Assembly (NCBI RefSeq): GCF_017872975.1
Contig: NZ_JAGGJP010000001.1
Span: 310,001-374,000, forward strand
Source: Rubellimicrobium aerolatum
Lineage (GTDB): Bacteria; Pseudomonadota; Alphaproteobacteria; Rhodobacterales; Rhodobacteraceae
Length of the DNA stretch: 64,000 bases
Direction of reading: 5' to 3'
Part shown: positions 27,232-35,447 of the stretch, in pieces
Layout: every line of letters begins with the position of its first letter
Position numbering within the stretch: position 1 is the stretch's first letter
Notes under the pieces: generated by a model
Seen by the model: only the letters and a program-made list of their open reading frames with translations
Databases searched by the model: none
What the model was told of the DNA's origin: nothing
Position numbers and translations under genes: made by a program

Positions 27232-27900
27232 TCAGGCCGGGGCGAGCTGATCCACGAGCCCGCGGAAAAGCGCCAGCCCATCGGTGCCTCCGTGGCCGGG
27301 ATCCGCCACCCGCTCGGGGTGCGGCATCAGGCCCAGCACGCGGCGGTTGGCCGAGAGCACGCCCGCGATGTCGAGCACGGAGCCGTTCAGCGAGGAGGCG
27401 TAGGTGAAGGCGATGCGGTCCTCGCCCTGGAGGCGGGCCAGCGTCTCGGCGTCGGCGAAGTAGTTGCCGTCGTGGTGGGCGACGGGGAAGCGGACCTCCT
27501 GGCCTTGGGCGAAGTTCCCGGTGAAGGCGCTGTCCGCCGTGGCGACGTGCAGCCGCGCCGTGCGGCAGATGAACTTGAGGCCGGCGTTCCGCATCAGCGC
27601 CCCGGGCAGGAGGCCCATCTCGGTCAGGACCTGGAAGCCGTTGCAGACGCCCAGCACGTAGCCGCCGCGCCGGGCATGGGCCTGGACGGCCGCCGCGATG
27701 GGCGATCGCGCCGCGATGGCGCCGCAGCGCAGGTAGTCGCCGAAGGAGAAGCCACCCGGCACCGCCACGAGGTCGGTTCCCGGGAGCAAGGCATCATCCT
27801 TGTGCCAGGCCATGGCCACGTCGGCCCCGGCGGCGCGAAGCGCCACCGCGAGGTCGCGGTCGCAGTTGGAGCCGGGGAAGACGACGACGGCGGCCTTCAT
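27232..27900 (-). CDS. purQ: Phosphoribosylformylglycinamidine synthase, glutaminase subunit
   Basis: A 222-aa class I glutamine amidotransferase that supplies ammonia to PurL in the fourth purine step. The nucleophile is C86 in GVCNGFQ; the start [15 protein letters not shown] and the C-terminal GLMPHPER are standard. It is the last gene of a leftward purC-purS-purQ run and forms the small PurLSQ-type enzyme with PurS; purL itself is not in the window. Confidence 0.95.
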   Translation of the reverse strand: MKAAVVVFPGSNCDRDLAVALRAAGADVAMAWHKDDALLPGTDLVAVPGGFSFGDYLRCGAIAARSPIAAAVQAHARRGGYVLGVCNGFQVLTEMGLLPGALMRNAGLKFICRTARLHVATADSAFTGNFAQGQEVRFPVAHHDGNYFADAETLARLQGEDRIAFTYASSLNGSVLDIAGVLSANRRVLGLMPHPERVADPGHGGTDGLALFRGLVDQLAPA

Positions 27901-27913
27901 GGCGCTGCTCCTG

Positions 27914-28153
27914 TCAGGCGAGCTCGATCCGGTAGCTCTCGATCACGGTGTTGGCGAGGAGCCTCTCGCACATGGCGCGGACCTCGGTCTCGGCGGTCGC
28001 GCGGTCCTGAGCGGCGAGGTCGAGCTCGATCACCTTGCCCTGGCGGACGCCCCCGACGCCCTCGAAGCCCAGGGAGCCCAGGGCGCGGCGCACGGCCTCG
28101 CCCTGCGGGTCGAGCACGCCGGTCTTGAGCATGACGGTGACGGTGGCCTTCAT
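27914..28153 (-). CDS. purS: Phosphoribosylformylglycinamidine synthase subunit PurS
   Basis: A 79-aa subunit that bridges PurQ and PurL in the three-part FGAM synthase. [18 protein letters not shown] and the family's [12 protein letters not shown] segment are present and the length is normal. It lies 13 nt from purQ and 11 nt from purC on the same strand. Confidence 0.93.
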   Translation of the reverse strand: MKATVTVMLKTGVLDPQGEAVRRALGSLGFEGVGGVRQGKVIELDLAAQDRATAETEVRAMCERLLANTVIESYRIELA

Positions 28154-28164
28154 CGCGCGAGCCT

Positions 28165-28929
28165 TCAGTTGATGAGCGTGGGCTTGGGGCGGTGCGTGAC
28201 GTTCGAGGGCAGCACGCCCAGCCGCCGCGCGACCTCGGTATAGGCCTCGGTCAGGCTCCCCAGGTCCTTGCGGAACACGTCCTTGTCCAGCTTGCGGCCG
28301 GTCTCGATGTCCCAAAGGCGGCAGGAGTCGGGGCTGATCTCGTCGGCGACGATCAGCTGGGCGAAGTCGTTGTCCCAGATGCGCCCGATCTCGATCTTGA
28401 AGTCCACGAGCCGGATGCCGACGCCCATGAACACGCCCGACAGGAAGTCGTTCACCCGCAGCGCCAGCGCCACGATGTCGTCGAGGTCCTGCTGCGCCGC
28501 CCAGCCGAAGGCGATGATGTATTCCTCGGGCACCAGCGGGTCGCCCAGGCGGTCGTCCTTGTAGCAGAACTCCACGATGGGCCGGGGAAGCTGCATCCCC
28601 TCCTCGAGGCCGAGCCGCTTGGCCATGGAGCCGGCGGCGTAGTTGCGGACGATCACCTCAAGCGGGATGATCTCCACCTGCCGCACGAGCTGCTCGCGCA
28701 TGTTGAGGCGCCGGATGAAGTGCGTGGGCACGCCGATCTGGTTGAGGCCGGTCATGAAGAACTCGGACAGGCGGTTGTTCAGGACACCCTTGCCCTCGAA
28801 CACCTCCTTCTTGGCGCCGTTGCCGGCGGTGGCCTCGTCCTTGAAGTACTGGATGATCGTCCCGGGCTCGGGGCCCTCGTACAGGATCTTGGCCTTGCCT
28901 TCGTAGATCTTCTTGCGGCGCGGTGCCAT
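28165..28929 (-). CDS. purC: SAICAR synthetase
   Basis: A 254-aa phosphoribosylaminoimidazole-succinocarboxamide synthase that adds aspartate to CAIR with [19 protein letters not shown] at the start, [14 protein letters not shown] and the [12 protein letters not shown]...[13 protein letters not shown] segments are all characteristic. Length is normal. First gene of the purCSQ run; its start is divergent from the ATPase zeta-subunit gene 137 nt away. Confidence 0.95.
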   Translation of the reverse strand: MAPRRKKIYEGKAKILYEGPEPGTIIQYFKDEATAGNGAKKEVFEGKGVLNNRLSEFFMTGLNQIGVPTHFIRRLNMREQLVRQVEIIPLEVIVRNYAAGSMAKRLGLEEGMQLPRPIVEFCYKDDRLGDPLVPEEYIIAFGWAAQQDLDDIVALALRVNDFLSGVFMGVGIRLVDFKIEIGRIWDNDFAQLIVADEISPDSCRLWDIETGRKLDKDVFRKDLGSLTEAYTEVARRLGVLPSNVTHRPKPTLIN

Positions 28930-29066
28930 GGGGGCTCCTCGGGTCGGGGGACCCGCTCATGTGAGGTTGGGGGCGTCTTACGGCAAGGCCCCCTTGCGGG
29001 CAAGCCACCCCGGGGCCATACCCAAGGCGTGACGCCGCAGCGGCTAGGGAAGGAAAGGCCCAGGAC

Positions 29067-29384
29067 ATGACCACGTTCGACGATCGCGAGCACGCTTTCG
29101 AGGCCAAGTTCGCCCACGACGCCGAGATGCAGTTCCGGGCCGAGGCGCGGCGCAACAAGCTCCTGGGCCTCTGGGCCGCCGGGCTCCTGGGCAAGTCCGG
29201 CGACGAGGCCGAGGCCTACGCCCGCGAGGTCATCAAGTCCGACTTCCAGGAGGCGGGCGAGGAGGACGTGTTCCGCAAGATCCGCGCCGACCTGGGCGAC
29301 CGGGCCGACGAGCCGACGCTGCGCGCCAGGATGCGGGCGCTGCTGGCCGAGGCCAAGGCGCAGATCATGAACGAGGTCGGCTGA
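29067..29384 (+). CDS. F1-ATPase zeta subunit (DUF1476 inhibitor)
   Basis: A 105-aa helical protein of the DUF1476 family, which in Paracoccus is the zeta subunit that binds the F1 sector and blocks ATP hydrolysis. The family start TTFDDREHAFEAKFAHD and the KLLGLWAAGLLGKSG segment are intact. It acts on the cytoplasmic face of ATP synthase. Divergent from purC; a GC hairpin at 29442-29465 follows. Confidence 0.88.
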   Translation: MTTFDDREHAFEAKFAHDAEMQFRAEARRNKLLGLWAAGLLGKSGDEAEAYAREVIKSDFQEAGEEDVFRKIRADLGDRADEPTLRARMRALLAEAKAQIMNEVG

Positions 29385-29441
29385 GGCCGCCGCGCGCGCC
29401 CGGCTGGACAGGCGCGGCCCCCGACCCATCTCGGACCTCCG

Positions 29442-29465
29442 GGCCGCCCTTCCAATGGGGCGGCC
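29442..29465 (+). terminator. GC-rich hairpin after the zeta-subunit gene
   Basis: GGCCGCCC pairs perfectly with GGGCGGCC across an 8-nt loop, 57 nt after the zeta-subunit stop and 57 nt before the methyltransferase ATG. There is no U-tract, so it is a weak terminator or a leader structure. Confidence 0.4.
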
Positions 29466-29522
29466 GTCCCTGCCGCGCTGGTCCCGATGCCGGGCCGCGC
29501 CCTCCCCGAAAGGCCAAGACCC

Positions 29523-30539
29523 ATGACCGACGCCCTGTCCCGCCTGCTCGAAACCCGCGATTGGCTGCTGACCGACGGCGCGACCGGAACCAACCTGTTC
29601 AACATGGGCCTGACCTCGGGCGACGCGCCCGAGCTTTGGAACGTCGATCACCCCGACCGCATCCGCGCGCTCTACCAGTCCTGGGTGGACGCGGGGTCGG
29701 ACATCTTCCTGACCAACACCTTCGGGGCGAATGCCTCGCGCCTGAAGCTCCACTCGGCGCAGGGCCGGGTGCGCGAGCTGAACATGGCGGCGAGCGCCAT
29801 CGCCCGCGACGTGGCCGACCGGGCGGGCCGCCCGGTGGTCGTGGCCGGCGACGTGGGCCCCACCGGCGAGATCATGGCGCCCATGGGCTCCCTCACGCAC
29901 GAATCGGCGGTGGAAATGTTCCACGAGCAGGCCGAGGCGCTGAAGGAGGGCGGCGCGGACGTCCTTTGGATCGAGACGATCAGCGCCGCCGAGGAGTTCA
30001 AGGCCGCCGCCGAGGCCTTCCGGCTGGCGGGGATGCCCTGGTGCGGCACCATGAGCTTCGACACGGCCGGGCGGACCATGATGGGCCTGACCTCGGCCGA
30101 GCTGGTGAAGCTGGTCGGCAAGCTGCCCCACCCGCCCATCGCCTTCGGCGCGAACTGCGGCGTGGGGGCCTCGGACCTGCTGCGGACGGTGCTGGGCTTC
30201 GCCGCCGCCGGGCCGGAGCGGCCGATCATCGCCAAGGGCAACGCCGGCATCCCGCGCTATCACGAGGGGCACATCCACTACGACGGCACGCCGGAGCTGA
30301 TGGCGGACTACGCCGTGCTGGCCCGTGACGCTGGGGCCACGCTGATCGGCGGCTGCTGCGGCACCATGACCGACCACCTGCGGGCGATGCGCGAGGCTCT
30401 GGAGACCCGTCCGCGCGGCGAGCGTCCGGCCCTGGAGACCATCGTCGAGCGGCTGGGCCCCTTCTCCTCGGCTTCGGACGGCACGGGCGAGGATGCCTCG
30501 GCCGCGCCCCGCCGCGGTGGACGGCGCGGTCGGGCCTGA
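29523..30539 (+). CDS. bmt: Homocysteine S-methyltransferase (betaine-homocysteine type / MetH homocysteine domain)
   Basis: A 338-aa zinc-dependent methyltransferase that makes methionine by methylating homocysteine. The three zinc cysteines are in GANCGVG (near residue 211) and GGCCGT (near 278), and LTDGATGTNLF opens the barrel. Alone it resembles betaine-homocysteine methyltransferase; in Rhodobacteraceae this protein is the homocysteine half of a split cobalamin-dependent methionine synthase, with the B12-binding half encoded at 32103. The ATG at 29523 was taken (MTDALSRLLE). A small terminator hairpin follows at 30561. Confidence 0.85.
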   Translation: MTDALSRLLETRDWLLTDGATGTNLFNMGLTSGDAPELWNVDHPDRIRALYQSWVDAGSDIFLTNTFGANASRLKLHSAQGRVRELNMAASAIARDVADRAGRPVVVAGDVGPTGEIMAPMGSLTHESAVEMFHEQAEALKEGGADVLWIETISAAEEFKAAAEAFRLAGMPWCGTMSFDTAGRTMMGLTSAELVKLVGKLPHPPIAFGANCGVGASDLLRTVLGFAAAGPERPIIAKGNAGIPRYHEGHIHYDGTPELMADYAVLARDAGATLIGGCCGTMTDHLRAMREALETRPRGERPALETIVERLGPFSSASDGTGEDASAAPRRGGRRGRA

Positions 30540-30560
30540 GCCACGCCCGGCCTTGTCGAA

Positions 30561-30577
30561 GGACGTGAGAAACGTCC
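30561..30577 (+). terminator. Short hairpin after bmt
   Basis: GGACGT-GAGAA-ACGTCC forms a 6-bp stem 21 nt after the bmt stop, followed by CTCAAATCCTC without a clean U-tract. It may be a weak terminator. Confidence 0.45.
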
Positions 30578-30651
30578 CTCAAATCCTCGCCAGACCTTAC
30601 ATTTCGGCCTCTGCATCCCCATATTCCTCCTGTTCAGCCAGGAGAGAAACG

Positions 30652-30882
30652 ATGACATTGGAAGGCCACAAGGTCCTTCGGAAGGGCCACAGCCGCCGCC
30701 GTTATGGCAAGGTCGATGCGAGCGTGACCACGCGGCTCAGCGACGATGGGACGGAACTGCTGTTCGAGTCCTCGATCCCCGTGTCCAAGGGGTTCTCGGA
30801 CGTGTGCTTCGTGCTGCCGGTAGGCGCGCTGCCGGACCTCGTGCGGCTCGCCGTCGAACGTCCTCAGAACAGCGAGAGCTGA
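30652..30882 (+). CDS. Hypothetical protein (76 aa)
   Basis: A 76-aa basic protein starting MTLEGHKVLRKGHSRRRYGK and containing a hydrophobic GFSDVCFVLPVGALPDLVRL stretch too short for a membrane span. No family is recognised. GGAGAG lies 6 nt before the ATG at 30652, and the upstream 110 nt are distinctly AT-richer than the surroundings, consistent with a promoter. Its 3' end overlaps the convergent radical SAM gene by 19 nt. Confidence 0.55.
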   Translation: MTLEGHKVLRKGHSRRRYGKVDASVTTRLSDDGTELLFESSIPVSKGFSDVCFVLPVGALPDLVRLAVERPQNSES

Positions 30883-31943
30883 GGGTCGGGCGCCCTCGGC
30901 ACCCGGAACAGGTCGGTGCGGAGCGGTGGCATCCCGCCCAGTCCCAGCCGCCGGGCCGCCAGGTCGAAGCGCGCCCGCATCAGCCGCGCCCATTCGCCCT
31001 GCCCCGTCATGCGCGTCCCCCAGCCGGAGTCATAGTCGCTGCCGCCGTGCAGCTCCCTAACGCGGTTCATCACGCGGGCTGCCCGGTCCGGAAACCGCTC
31101 GTCCAGCCAGTCGCGGAACAGGTCCGCGATCTCACGCGGCAGGCGCAGGACGATGAGGCTGGCGGCCCGCGCCCCGGCGTCGGAGGCAGCGGCGAGGATC
31201 GCCTCGATCTCATGGTCGGTCAGCGCCGGGATCACGGGCGAGACCATGGCCCGCACCGGAACGCCGGCTTCCGACAGCCGCCGGATCGTCTGGAGCCGAC
31301 GGGCCGGCGCGGGCGCGCGGGGCTCCATGGCGCGCGAGAGGGACGGGTCGAGCGTCGTCACCGACACGCCGACCTTGACGAGGCCCTCGGCCGCCATGGG
31401 CGCGAGGAGGTCGAGATCGCGCTCGATCAGCGTGCCGCGCGTGGCGAGGACGACCGGGTGACGATGCGACCTTAGCACCTCCAGCAGCGCGCGGGTGATG
31501 CGGCGGTCGCGCTCGATCGGCTGGTAGGGGTCGGTCGCGGTGCCGAGCGCGATGGGCCTGGGGACGTAGCCCTTCGCCCCCAACTCGCGCACGAGGGCGG
31601 CGGGGGCGCCGGGCTTGGCGATCAGCCGCGTCTCGAAGTCGAGGCCGGGCGACAGGCCCAGCCAGGCGTGGGTCGGCCGCGCGTAGCAGTAGATGCAGCC
31701 GTGCTCGCAGCCCCGGTAGGGGTTGAGGGAGCGGTCGAAGGGAATGTCGGGCGAATCGTTCGCGGCCAGCGCCTTGCGAGTCCGCTCCTCCGTGACCTCG
31801 GTGCGGAGCGGTGGCAGGGGCTCGCGCTCCCAGCCGTCGTTCAGGGCCTCGCGGGCATAGGGCTCGAACCGGCCGGCGGCGTTGGCGGTCGCGGCCCGGC
31901 CGGGGCGGCGGTCGGTGGGGATGTGCGAACCTTCGGCGTCCAT
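30864..31943 (-). CDS. Radical SAM protein (PA0069 family)
   Basis: A 359-aa radical SAM enzyme. The 4Fe-4S cluster cysteines are C79, C83 and C86 in CEHGCIYCY, the CxxxCxxC form. The RSLNPYRGCEHGC and LGTATDPYQPIE segments place it with the PA0069/SplB-like Elp3-related group, whose substrate is unknown. The ATG at 31943 (MDAEGSHIP) was taken; an upstream start is possible but outside family similarity. It is the only leftward gene in the bmt to DUF1638 stretch, overlapping the 76-aa gene at its 3' end. Confidence 0.85.
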   Translation of the reverse strand: MDAEGSHIPTDRRPGRAATANAAGRFEPYAREALNDGWEREPLPPLRTEVTEERTRKALAANDSPDIPFDRSLNPYRGCEHGCIYCYARPTHAWLGLSPGLDFETRLIAKPGAPAALVRELGAKGYVPRPIALGTATDPYQPIERDRRITRALLEVLRSHRHPVVLATRGTLIERDLDLLAPMAAEGLVKVGVSVTTLDPSLSRAMEPRAPAPARRLQTIRRLSEAGVPVRAMVSPVIPALTDHEIEAILAAASDAGARAASLIVLRLPREIADLFRDWLDERFPDRAARVMNRVRELHGGSDYDSGWGTRMTGQGEWARLMRARFDLAARRLGLGGMPPLRTDLFRVPRAPDPQLSLF

Positions 31944-32102
31944 GGCCCGATGATTAGAACATATCATGAACATGGCAAGGCGGTTCGCGGGAACCCCCTT
32001 GTCCTTTCGTCGGTTGCGGGGCAGGCCGTGTCGCAATCCGCCGCGCGGCCGGCGCCCCTCGGGCGCACAAGGGGGCGCGACCACCAAACCGCAGGAGCCG
32101 CC

Positions 32103-32798
32103 ATGGCCGACGACGAGATCATCCTCAGCGAACTCGACGACGAGGAGCTCGTCGCGCAGATGTTCGACGACCTTTACGACGGCCTCCGCGAGGAGATCGA
32201 GGAAGGGGTCCGCATCCTGCTGGATCGTGGCTGGACCCCTTACGACATCCTGACCAAGGCGCTGGTCGGCGGCATGACCATCGTGGGCGCGGACTTCCGC
32301 GACGGCATCCTGTTCGTGCCCGAGGTGCTGCTGGCTGCCAACGCCATGAAGGGCGGCATGGCGATCCTCAAGCCGCTGCTGGCCGAGACAGGCGCCCCGC
32401 GCGTCGGCAAGATGGTGATCGGCACCGTCAAGGGCGACATCCACGACATCGGCAAGAACCTCGTGTCGATGATGATGGAGGGCGCCGGCTTCGAGGTCGT
32501 GGACCTCGGCATCAACAACGCCGTCGAGAAATACCTGGAGGCGCTGGAGACCGAGAAGCCGGACATCCTGGGGATGTCGGCGCTGCTCACCACGACGATG
32601 CCCTACATGAAGGTCGTGATCGACACCCTGAAGGAGAAGGGCATCCGCGACGACTACATCGTGCTCGTGGGCGGGGCCCCGCTCAACGAGGAGTTCGGGC
32701 GCGCCATCGGGGCGGACGCCTATTGCCGCGATGCCGCCGTCGCCGTGGAGACCGCCAAGAGCCTTGTCGGACGCAAGCACAACCAGATCGGCGCCTGA
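32103..32798 (+). CDS. Cobalamin-binding corrinoid protein
   Basis: A 231-aa two-domain corrinoid protein: an N-terminal four-helix cap and a B12-binding Rossmann domain with the cobalt-ligating H114 in the DxHxxG motif DIHDIGKN, plus VGGAPLN near the C-terminus. It resembles MtbC/MtgC methyltransferase corrinoid proteins and the cobalamin domain of MetH, and in Rhodobacteraceae it is a component of a split B12-dependent methionine synthase. It would carry methyl groups from a methyltetrahydrofolate-binding partner to the bmt product. It overlaps the DUF1638 gene by 68 nt. Confidence 0.88.
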   Translation: MADDEIILSELDDEELVAQMFDDLYDGLREEIEEGVRILLDRGWTPYDILTKALVGGMTIVGADFRDGILFVPEVLLAANAMKGGMAILKPLLAETGAPRVGKMVIGTVKGDIHDIGKNLVSMMMEGAGFEVVDLGINNAVEKYLEALETEKPDILGMSALLTTTMPYMKVVIDTLKEKGIRDDYIVLVGGAPLNEEFGRAIGADAYCRDAAVAVETAKSLVGRKHNQIGA

Positions 32799-33411
32799 CG
32801 CGACGCTGACCACGGACGGCCTTGCCCCCGAGGGGCGGGGCCGCGTGCTGCTCATCGCCTGCGGGGCGCTGGCGCGCGAGATCCTGGCGCTCAAGGCCGC
32901 GAACGGCTGGGAGCACCTGGACCTCCAGTGCCTGCCGGCGATCCTCCACAATGCGCCGCAGCGGATCGTTCCGGCCGTCGAGGCGGCGGTGGAGGCCGCG
33001 CGCGGGCGGTATGCGCGGGTCTTCGTGGTATATGCGGATTGCGGCACGGGCGGTCTCCTTTCTGCGGCTTGCGCCCGGTTGGGCGTGGACATGGTCGAAG
33101 GGCCGCATTGCTACAGCTTCTTCGAGGGGAACGAGGTATTCGCGGCCAAGGGCGAGGCGACGGCCTTCTACCTGACGGACTTCCTCGTGCGGCAGTTCGA
33201 CGCCTTCGTCTGGCGTCCGCTGGGCCTGGATCGGCACCCCGAGTTGCGGGACGCCTATTTCGGCCACTACGAGAAACTGGTCTATCAGGCGCAGACCGAC
33301 GACCCGGACCTGACCGGGAAGGCGATGGATTGCGCGGCGCGGCTGGGCCTCGCCTTCGAGAGGCGATGGACCGGCTACGGGGACCTGTTCTGGGTCCTGG
33401 ACCGGTTATAG
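32731..33411 (+). CDS. DUF1638 protein
   Basis: A 226-aa cytoplasmic protein of the DUF1638 family with the conserved RVLLIACGALAREILALK, DLQCLPAILHNAPQ and YADCGTGG segments; function unknown, but it is regularly encoded beside corrinoid proteins. The ATG at 32731 lies inside the corrinoid gene, an overlap of 68 nt, and has no clear ribosome-binding site; a TTG at 32764 or a non-canonical start nearer 32800 is possible, because family similarity begins around residue 28. Probably translated by coupling to the corrinoid gene. Confidence 0.8.
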   Translation: MPPSPWRPPRALSDASTTRSAPDATLTTDGLAPEGRGRVLLIACGALAREILALKAANGWEHLDLQCLPAILHNAPQRIVPAVEAAVEAARGRYARVFVVYADCGTGGLLSAACARLGVDMVEGPHCYSFFEGNEVFAAKGEATAFYLTDFLVRQFDAFVWRPLGLDRHPELRDAYFGHYEKLVYQAQTDDPDLTGKAMDCAARLGLAFERRWTGYGDLFWVLDRL

Positions 33412-33459
33412 CGCGAACTGGTTAAGGACCGGTTCACGGCGCGAGGATTTTTCGTGGGT

Positions 33460-33476
33460 CGCGAGGTTTTCTCGCG
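33460..33476. terminator. Hairpin between convergent DUF1638 and sufE genes
   Basis: CGCGAG-GTTTT-CTCGCG forms a perfect 6-bp stem. A related GCGCGAGGATTTTTCGTG segment lies just before it. It sits between two convergent genes and could end either transcript. Confidence 0.4.
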
Positions 33477-33503
33477 TCGGGAGTGGGGAGGAGGTCCCCT
33501 GCC

Positions 33504-33914
33504 CTACGCGGCCTCGCGGGCCGATTCGCGGATGCGCTGGATCATGGCGCGGACGCCGTTCGACCGCTGCGAGGACAGGTGGCTGTCGAGGCCGAGGCGG
33601 GCCAGTTCCTTGCCGGCGTCCACCTCCGGCACCTCCTGCACGGGGAGGCCGGCGTAGAGCGCGTGCAGGATGGCGATGAGGCCGCGCACGATGCTGGCGT
33701 CGCTGTCGCCGGTGAAGCCGAATCGGCCCCCGGCGATCTCGGGGTGAATCCAGACCTGCGAGGCGCAGCCCGAAACCTTGGTGGCCGGGACCTTCAGCGC
33801 CTCGGGCATGGGCTCCATGGCGCGGCCGAGCGCGATGACCTCGCGGTAGCGCTCCTCCCAGTCGGGGAGGAACTCGAAGGTCTCGGCGATCTCCTCGAAG
33901 GCGGGGGTGGCCAT
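33504..33914 (-). CDS. sufE: SufE-like Fe-S assembly sulfur acceptor
   Basis: A 136-aa protein that takes persulfide sulfur from SufS and delivers it for Fe-S cluster assembly. The acceptor cysteine C50 lies in KVSGCASQVW, and ETFEFLPDWEERYREVI is the standard start. Length is typical. It lies apart from any suf operon. The ATG at 33914 follows a long gene-free leader that contains a copy of the 29/30-nt motif. Confidence 0.9.
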   Translation of the reverse strand: MATPAFEEIAETFEFLPDWEERYREVIALGRAMEPMPEALKVPATKVSGCASQVWIHPEIAGGRFGFTGDSDASIVRGLIAILHALYAGLPVQEVPEVDAGKELARLGLDSHLSSQRSNGVRAMIQRIRESAREAA

Positions 33915-34069
33915 GGGCGGGGCTCCGGTGATGACCGGGCACAGGTAAGGGCGCGCGGGGGCGAGGTCCAGAGCGGGGACGTTCGGGCCGCATGACGGGA
34001 TGGCGCTTGGGCGCGCGGTTCCGGGATCGCGCATCGAGCCGCCTTCGGGGACCGGGCGTGATGCGCCAT

Positions 34070-34099
34070 GCCCATCAACTTGGCCCCAAATACGCAAGC
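34070..34099 (-). repeat. Copy 2 of the 29/30-nt dispersed motif
   Basis: Read on the minus strand, GCTTGCGTATTTGGGGCCAA continues with GTTGATGGGC and matches the 4748-4776 copy except for one substitution and one extra G. It lies about 155 nt upstream of the sufE ATG and reads toward it, as copy 1 reads toward cobA. It is 47 nt from the large structured repeat at 34147. Confidence 0.6.
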
Positions 34100-34146
34100 C
34101 GCAGGGTCCACCCGCGCCGCCGCGTCGGGGCTCGGAGCAACGTGTC

Positions 34147-34245
34147 GTAGGGTGGGTGGTTCTTCGCGGAACGCGAAGGTTCACCTACCGGGAACGGCGG
34201 CTGGTGGGTGAACCCTCGGCAGAGCCGAGGAACCATCCACCCTAC
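34147..34245. repeat. 99-nt multi-branched inverted repeat (four-way junction) at the end of rnd
   Basis: A complete cruciform-type element: outer stem GTAGGGTGGGTGGTTC (34147-34162) with GAACCATCCACCCTAC (34230-34245), 16 bp with one G-T pair, enclosing three hairpins without unpaired bases between them: TTCGCG-GAA-CGCGAA, GGTTCACCTACC with GGTGGGTGAACC (12 bp, one G-T pair, 13-nt loop), and CTCGGC-AGA-GCCGAG. The rnd stop codon (TAG) is formed by its terminal GTAGGG. It is probably a member of a dispersed intergenic repeat family, possibly non-autonomous and mobile; only one copy is in this window. Confidence 0.8.
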
Positions 34246-35405
34246 AGGCGCACCGTCACGACGTTCTGGCCCTTGGCGGCCAGCGCGACCTTGCCCTCGC
34301 AGAGCTGGACCGCATCCTCGCCGAAGACCTCCAGCCGCCAGCCGTGCAGGGCGGGGAGGTTGCGTTCCCCCGCCGCGATGGCGTCGAGGTCGGCGGAGGA
34401 GGCGATCAGGCGGGCGGCGACCCCCTCCCCTTCGGACTTGGCCTTGAGGAGGACCCGCAGGAGGTCGGCCAGCGCCGGGTTGACCTGCAACTGCTCGCGC
34501 GAGTCGTTCATTCGCGGCAGGTCCTCGGGGCGCAGGCCCGCCGCGCGCCTGACCGCCGCCAGGATGCCCTCGGCGATGTCGCCGCGCCGGCCCTCGCGCA
34601 GCAGCAGCCGCGCCTTGGCGAGGTCGGCCTCGGACGCGGGGCGGGTCGTCGCCAGCTCGATCAGGGCGTCGTCCTTGAACACGCGCGAGCGGGGCACGTC
34701 GCGGCTCTGGGCGTAGTCCTCGCGGAAGCGGGCGAGCTCGATCAGGGCCGCGAGCATCTTGTTCGATCCGGGGCGGGTGCGGATGCGCGTCCAGGCGTCG
34801 GCGGGGTCGGTGCGGTAGGTGGCGGGGTCCAGGAGGATCGCCATCTCCTCGGCCACCCAATGCTCGCGCCCGGTGCGCTTCAGCCGCTCCGCGAGGTGGA
34901 CGTAGACGGCGCGCAGGTGGGTCACGTCGGCCAGCGCGTAGCGGAGCTGCGCCTCCGACAGGGGGCGGTGCGACCAGTCGGTGAAGCGCGAGGACTTGTC
35001 CACCTCGGCCTTGGCGATCTTGCGGACCAGGGTTTCGTAGGAGACCTGATCGCCGAAGCCGCAGACCATGGCCGCGACCTGGGTGTCGAAGAGCGGCGCG
35101 GGGATCACGCCGGCGTCGACGAAGAAGATCTCCAGGTCCTGCCGGGCGGCGTGGAAGACCTTCACCACGTCCGGGTTGCGGAACAGCTCGTAGAGGGGGG
35201 CGAGGCTGAGGGCGTCGCCGCCGGCGATCGGGTCCACCACGGCGGCCGAGTCCTCGTCGTCGCCGGGATACGCGATCTGGAGGAGGCAGAGCTTGGAGTA
35301 GTAGGTCCGCTCGCGCAGGAACTCGGTGTCCACGGTCACGAAGGGGTGCCGGGCGGCTCGGTCGCAGAAGGCGGCCAGCGCCTCGGTCGTGGTGATGATC
35401 TGCAT
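34242..35405 (-). CDS. rnd: Ribonuclease D
   Basis: A 387-aa 3'-5' exoribonuclease involved in tRNA and small RNA maturation. The DEDD exonuclease begins with D26 and E28 in FVTVDTEFLRE, followed by FHAARQDLEIF and the ALADVTHLRAVY motif; an HRDC domain follows (residues about 210-290 region). Length is normal. Its stop codon is supplied by the terminal repeat of the structured element at 34147-34245, so the last few codons (VTVRL) may have been affected by that insertion. Confidence 0.94.
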   Translation of the reverse strand: MQIITTTEALAAFCDRAARHPFVTVDTEFLRERTYYSKLCLLQIAYPGDDEDSAAVVDPIAGGDALSLAPLYELFRNPDVVKVFHAARQDLEIFFVDAGVIPAPLFDTQVAAMVCGFGDQVSYETLVRKIAKAEVDKSSRFTDWSHRPLSEAQLRYALADVTHLRAVYVHLAERLKRTGREHWVAEEMAILLDPATYRTDPADAWTRIRTRPGSNKMLAALIELARFREDYAQSRDVPRSRVFKDDALIELATTRPASEADLAKARLLLREGRRGDIAEGILAAVRRAAGLRPEDLPRMNDSREQLQVNPALADLLRVLLKAKSEGEGVAARLIASSADLDAIAAGERNLPALHGWRLEVFGEDAVQLCEGKVALAAKGQNVVTVRL

Positions 35406-35447
35406 GGCCCCGCGCCTTAGCGCAACATCGTTGCGTTGGAAAGCCCG

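Noticed and set aside
27049-28128. A 359-codon plus-strand frame across purS, purQ and the kinase start
   Set aside because: Antisense to three genes with clear motifs; no domain recognised.
30540-30651. An SAM/SAH-type riboswitch or small RNA in the AT-richer gap before the 76-aa gene
   Set aside because: Only a 6-bp hairpin is visible; no conserved riboswitch core was recognised.
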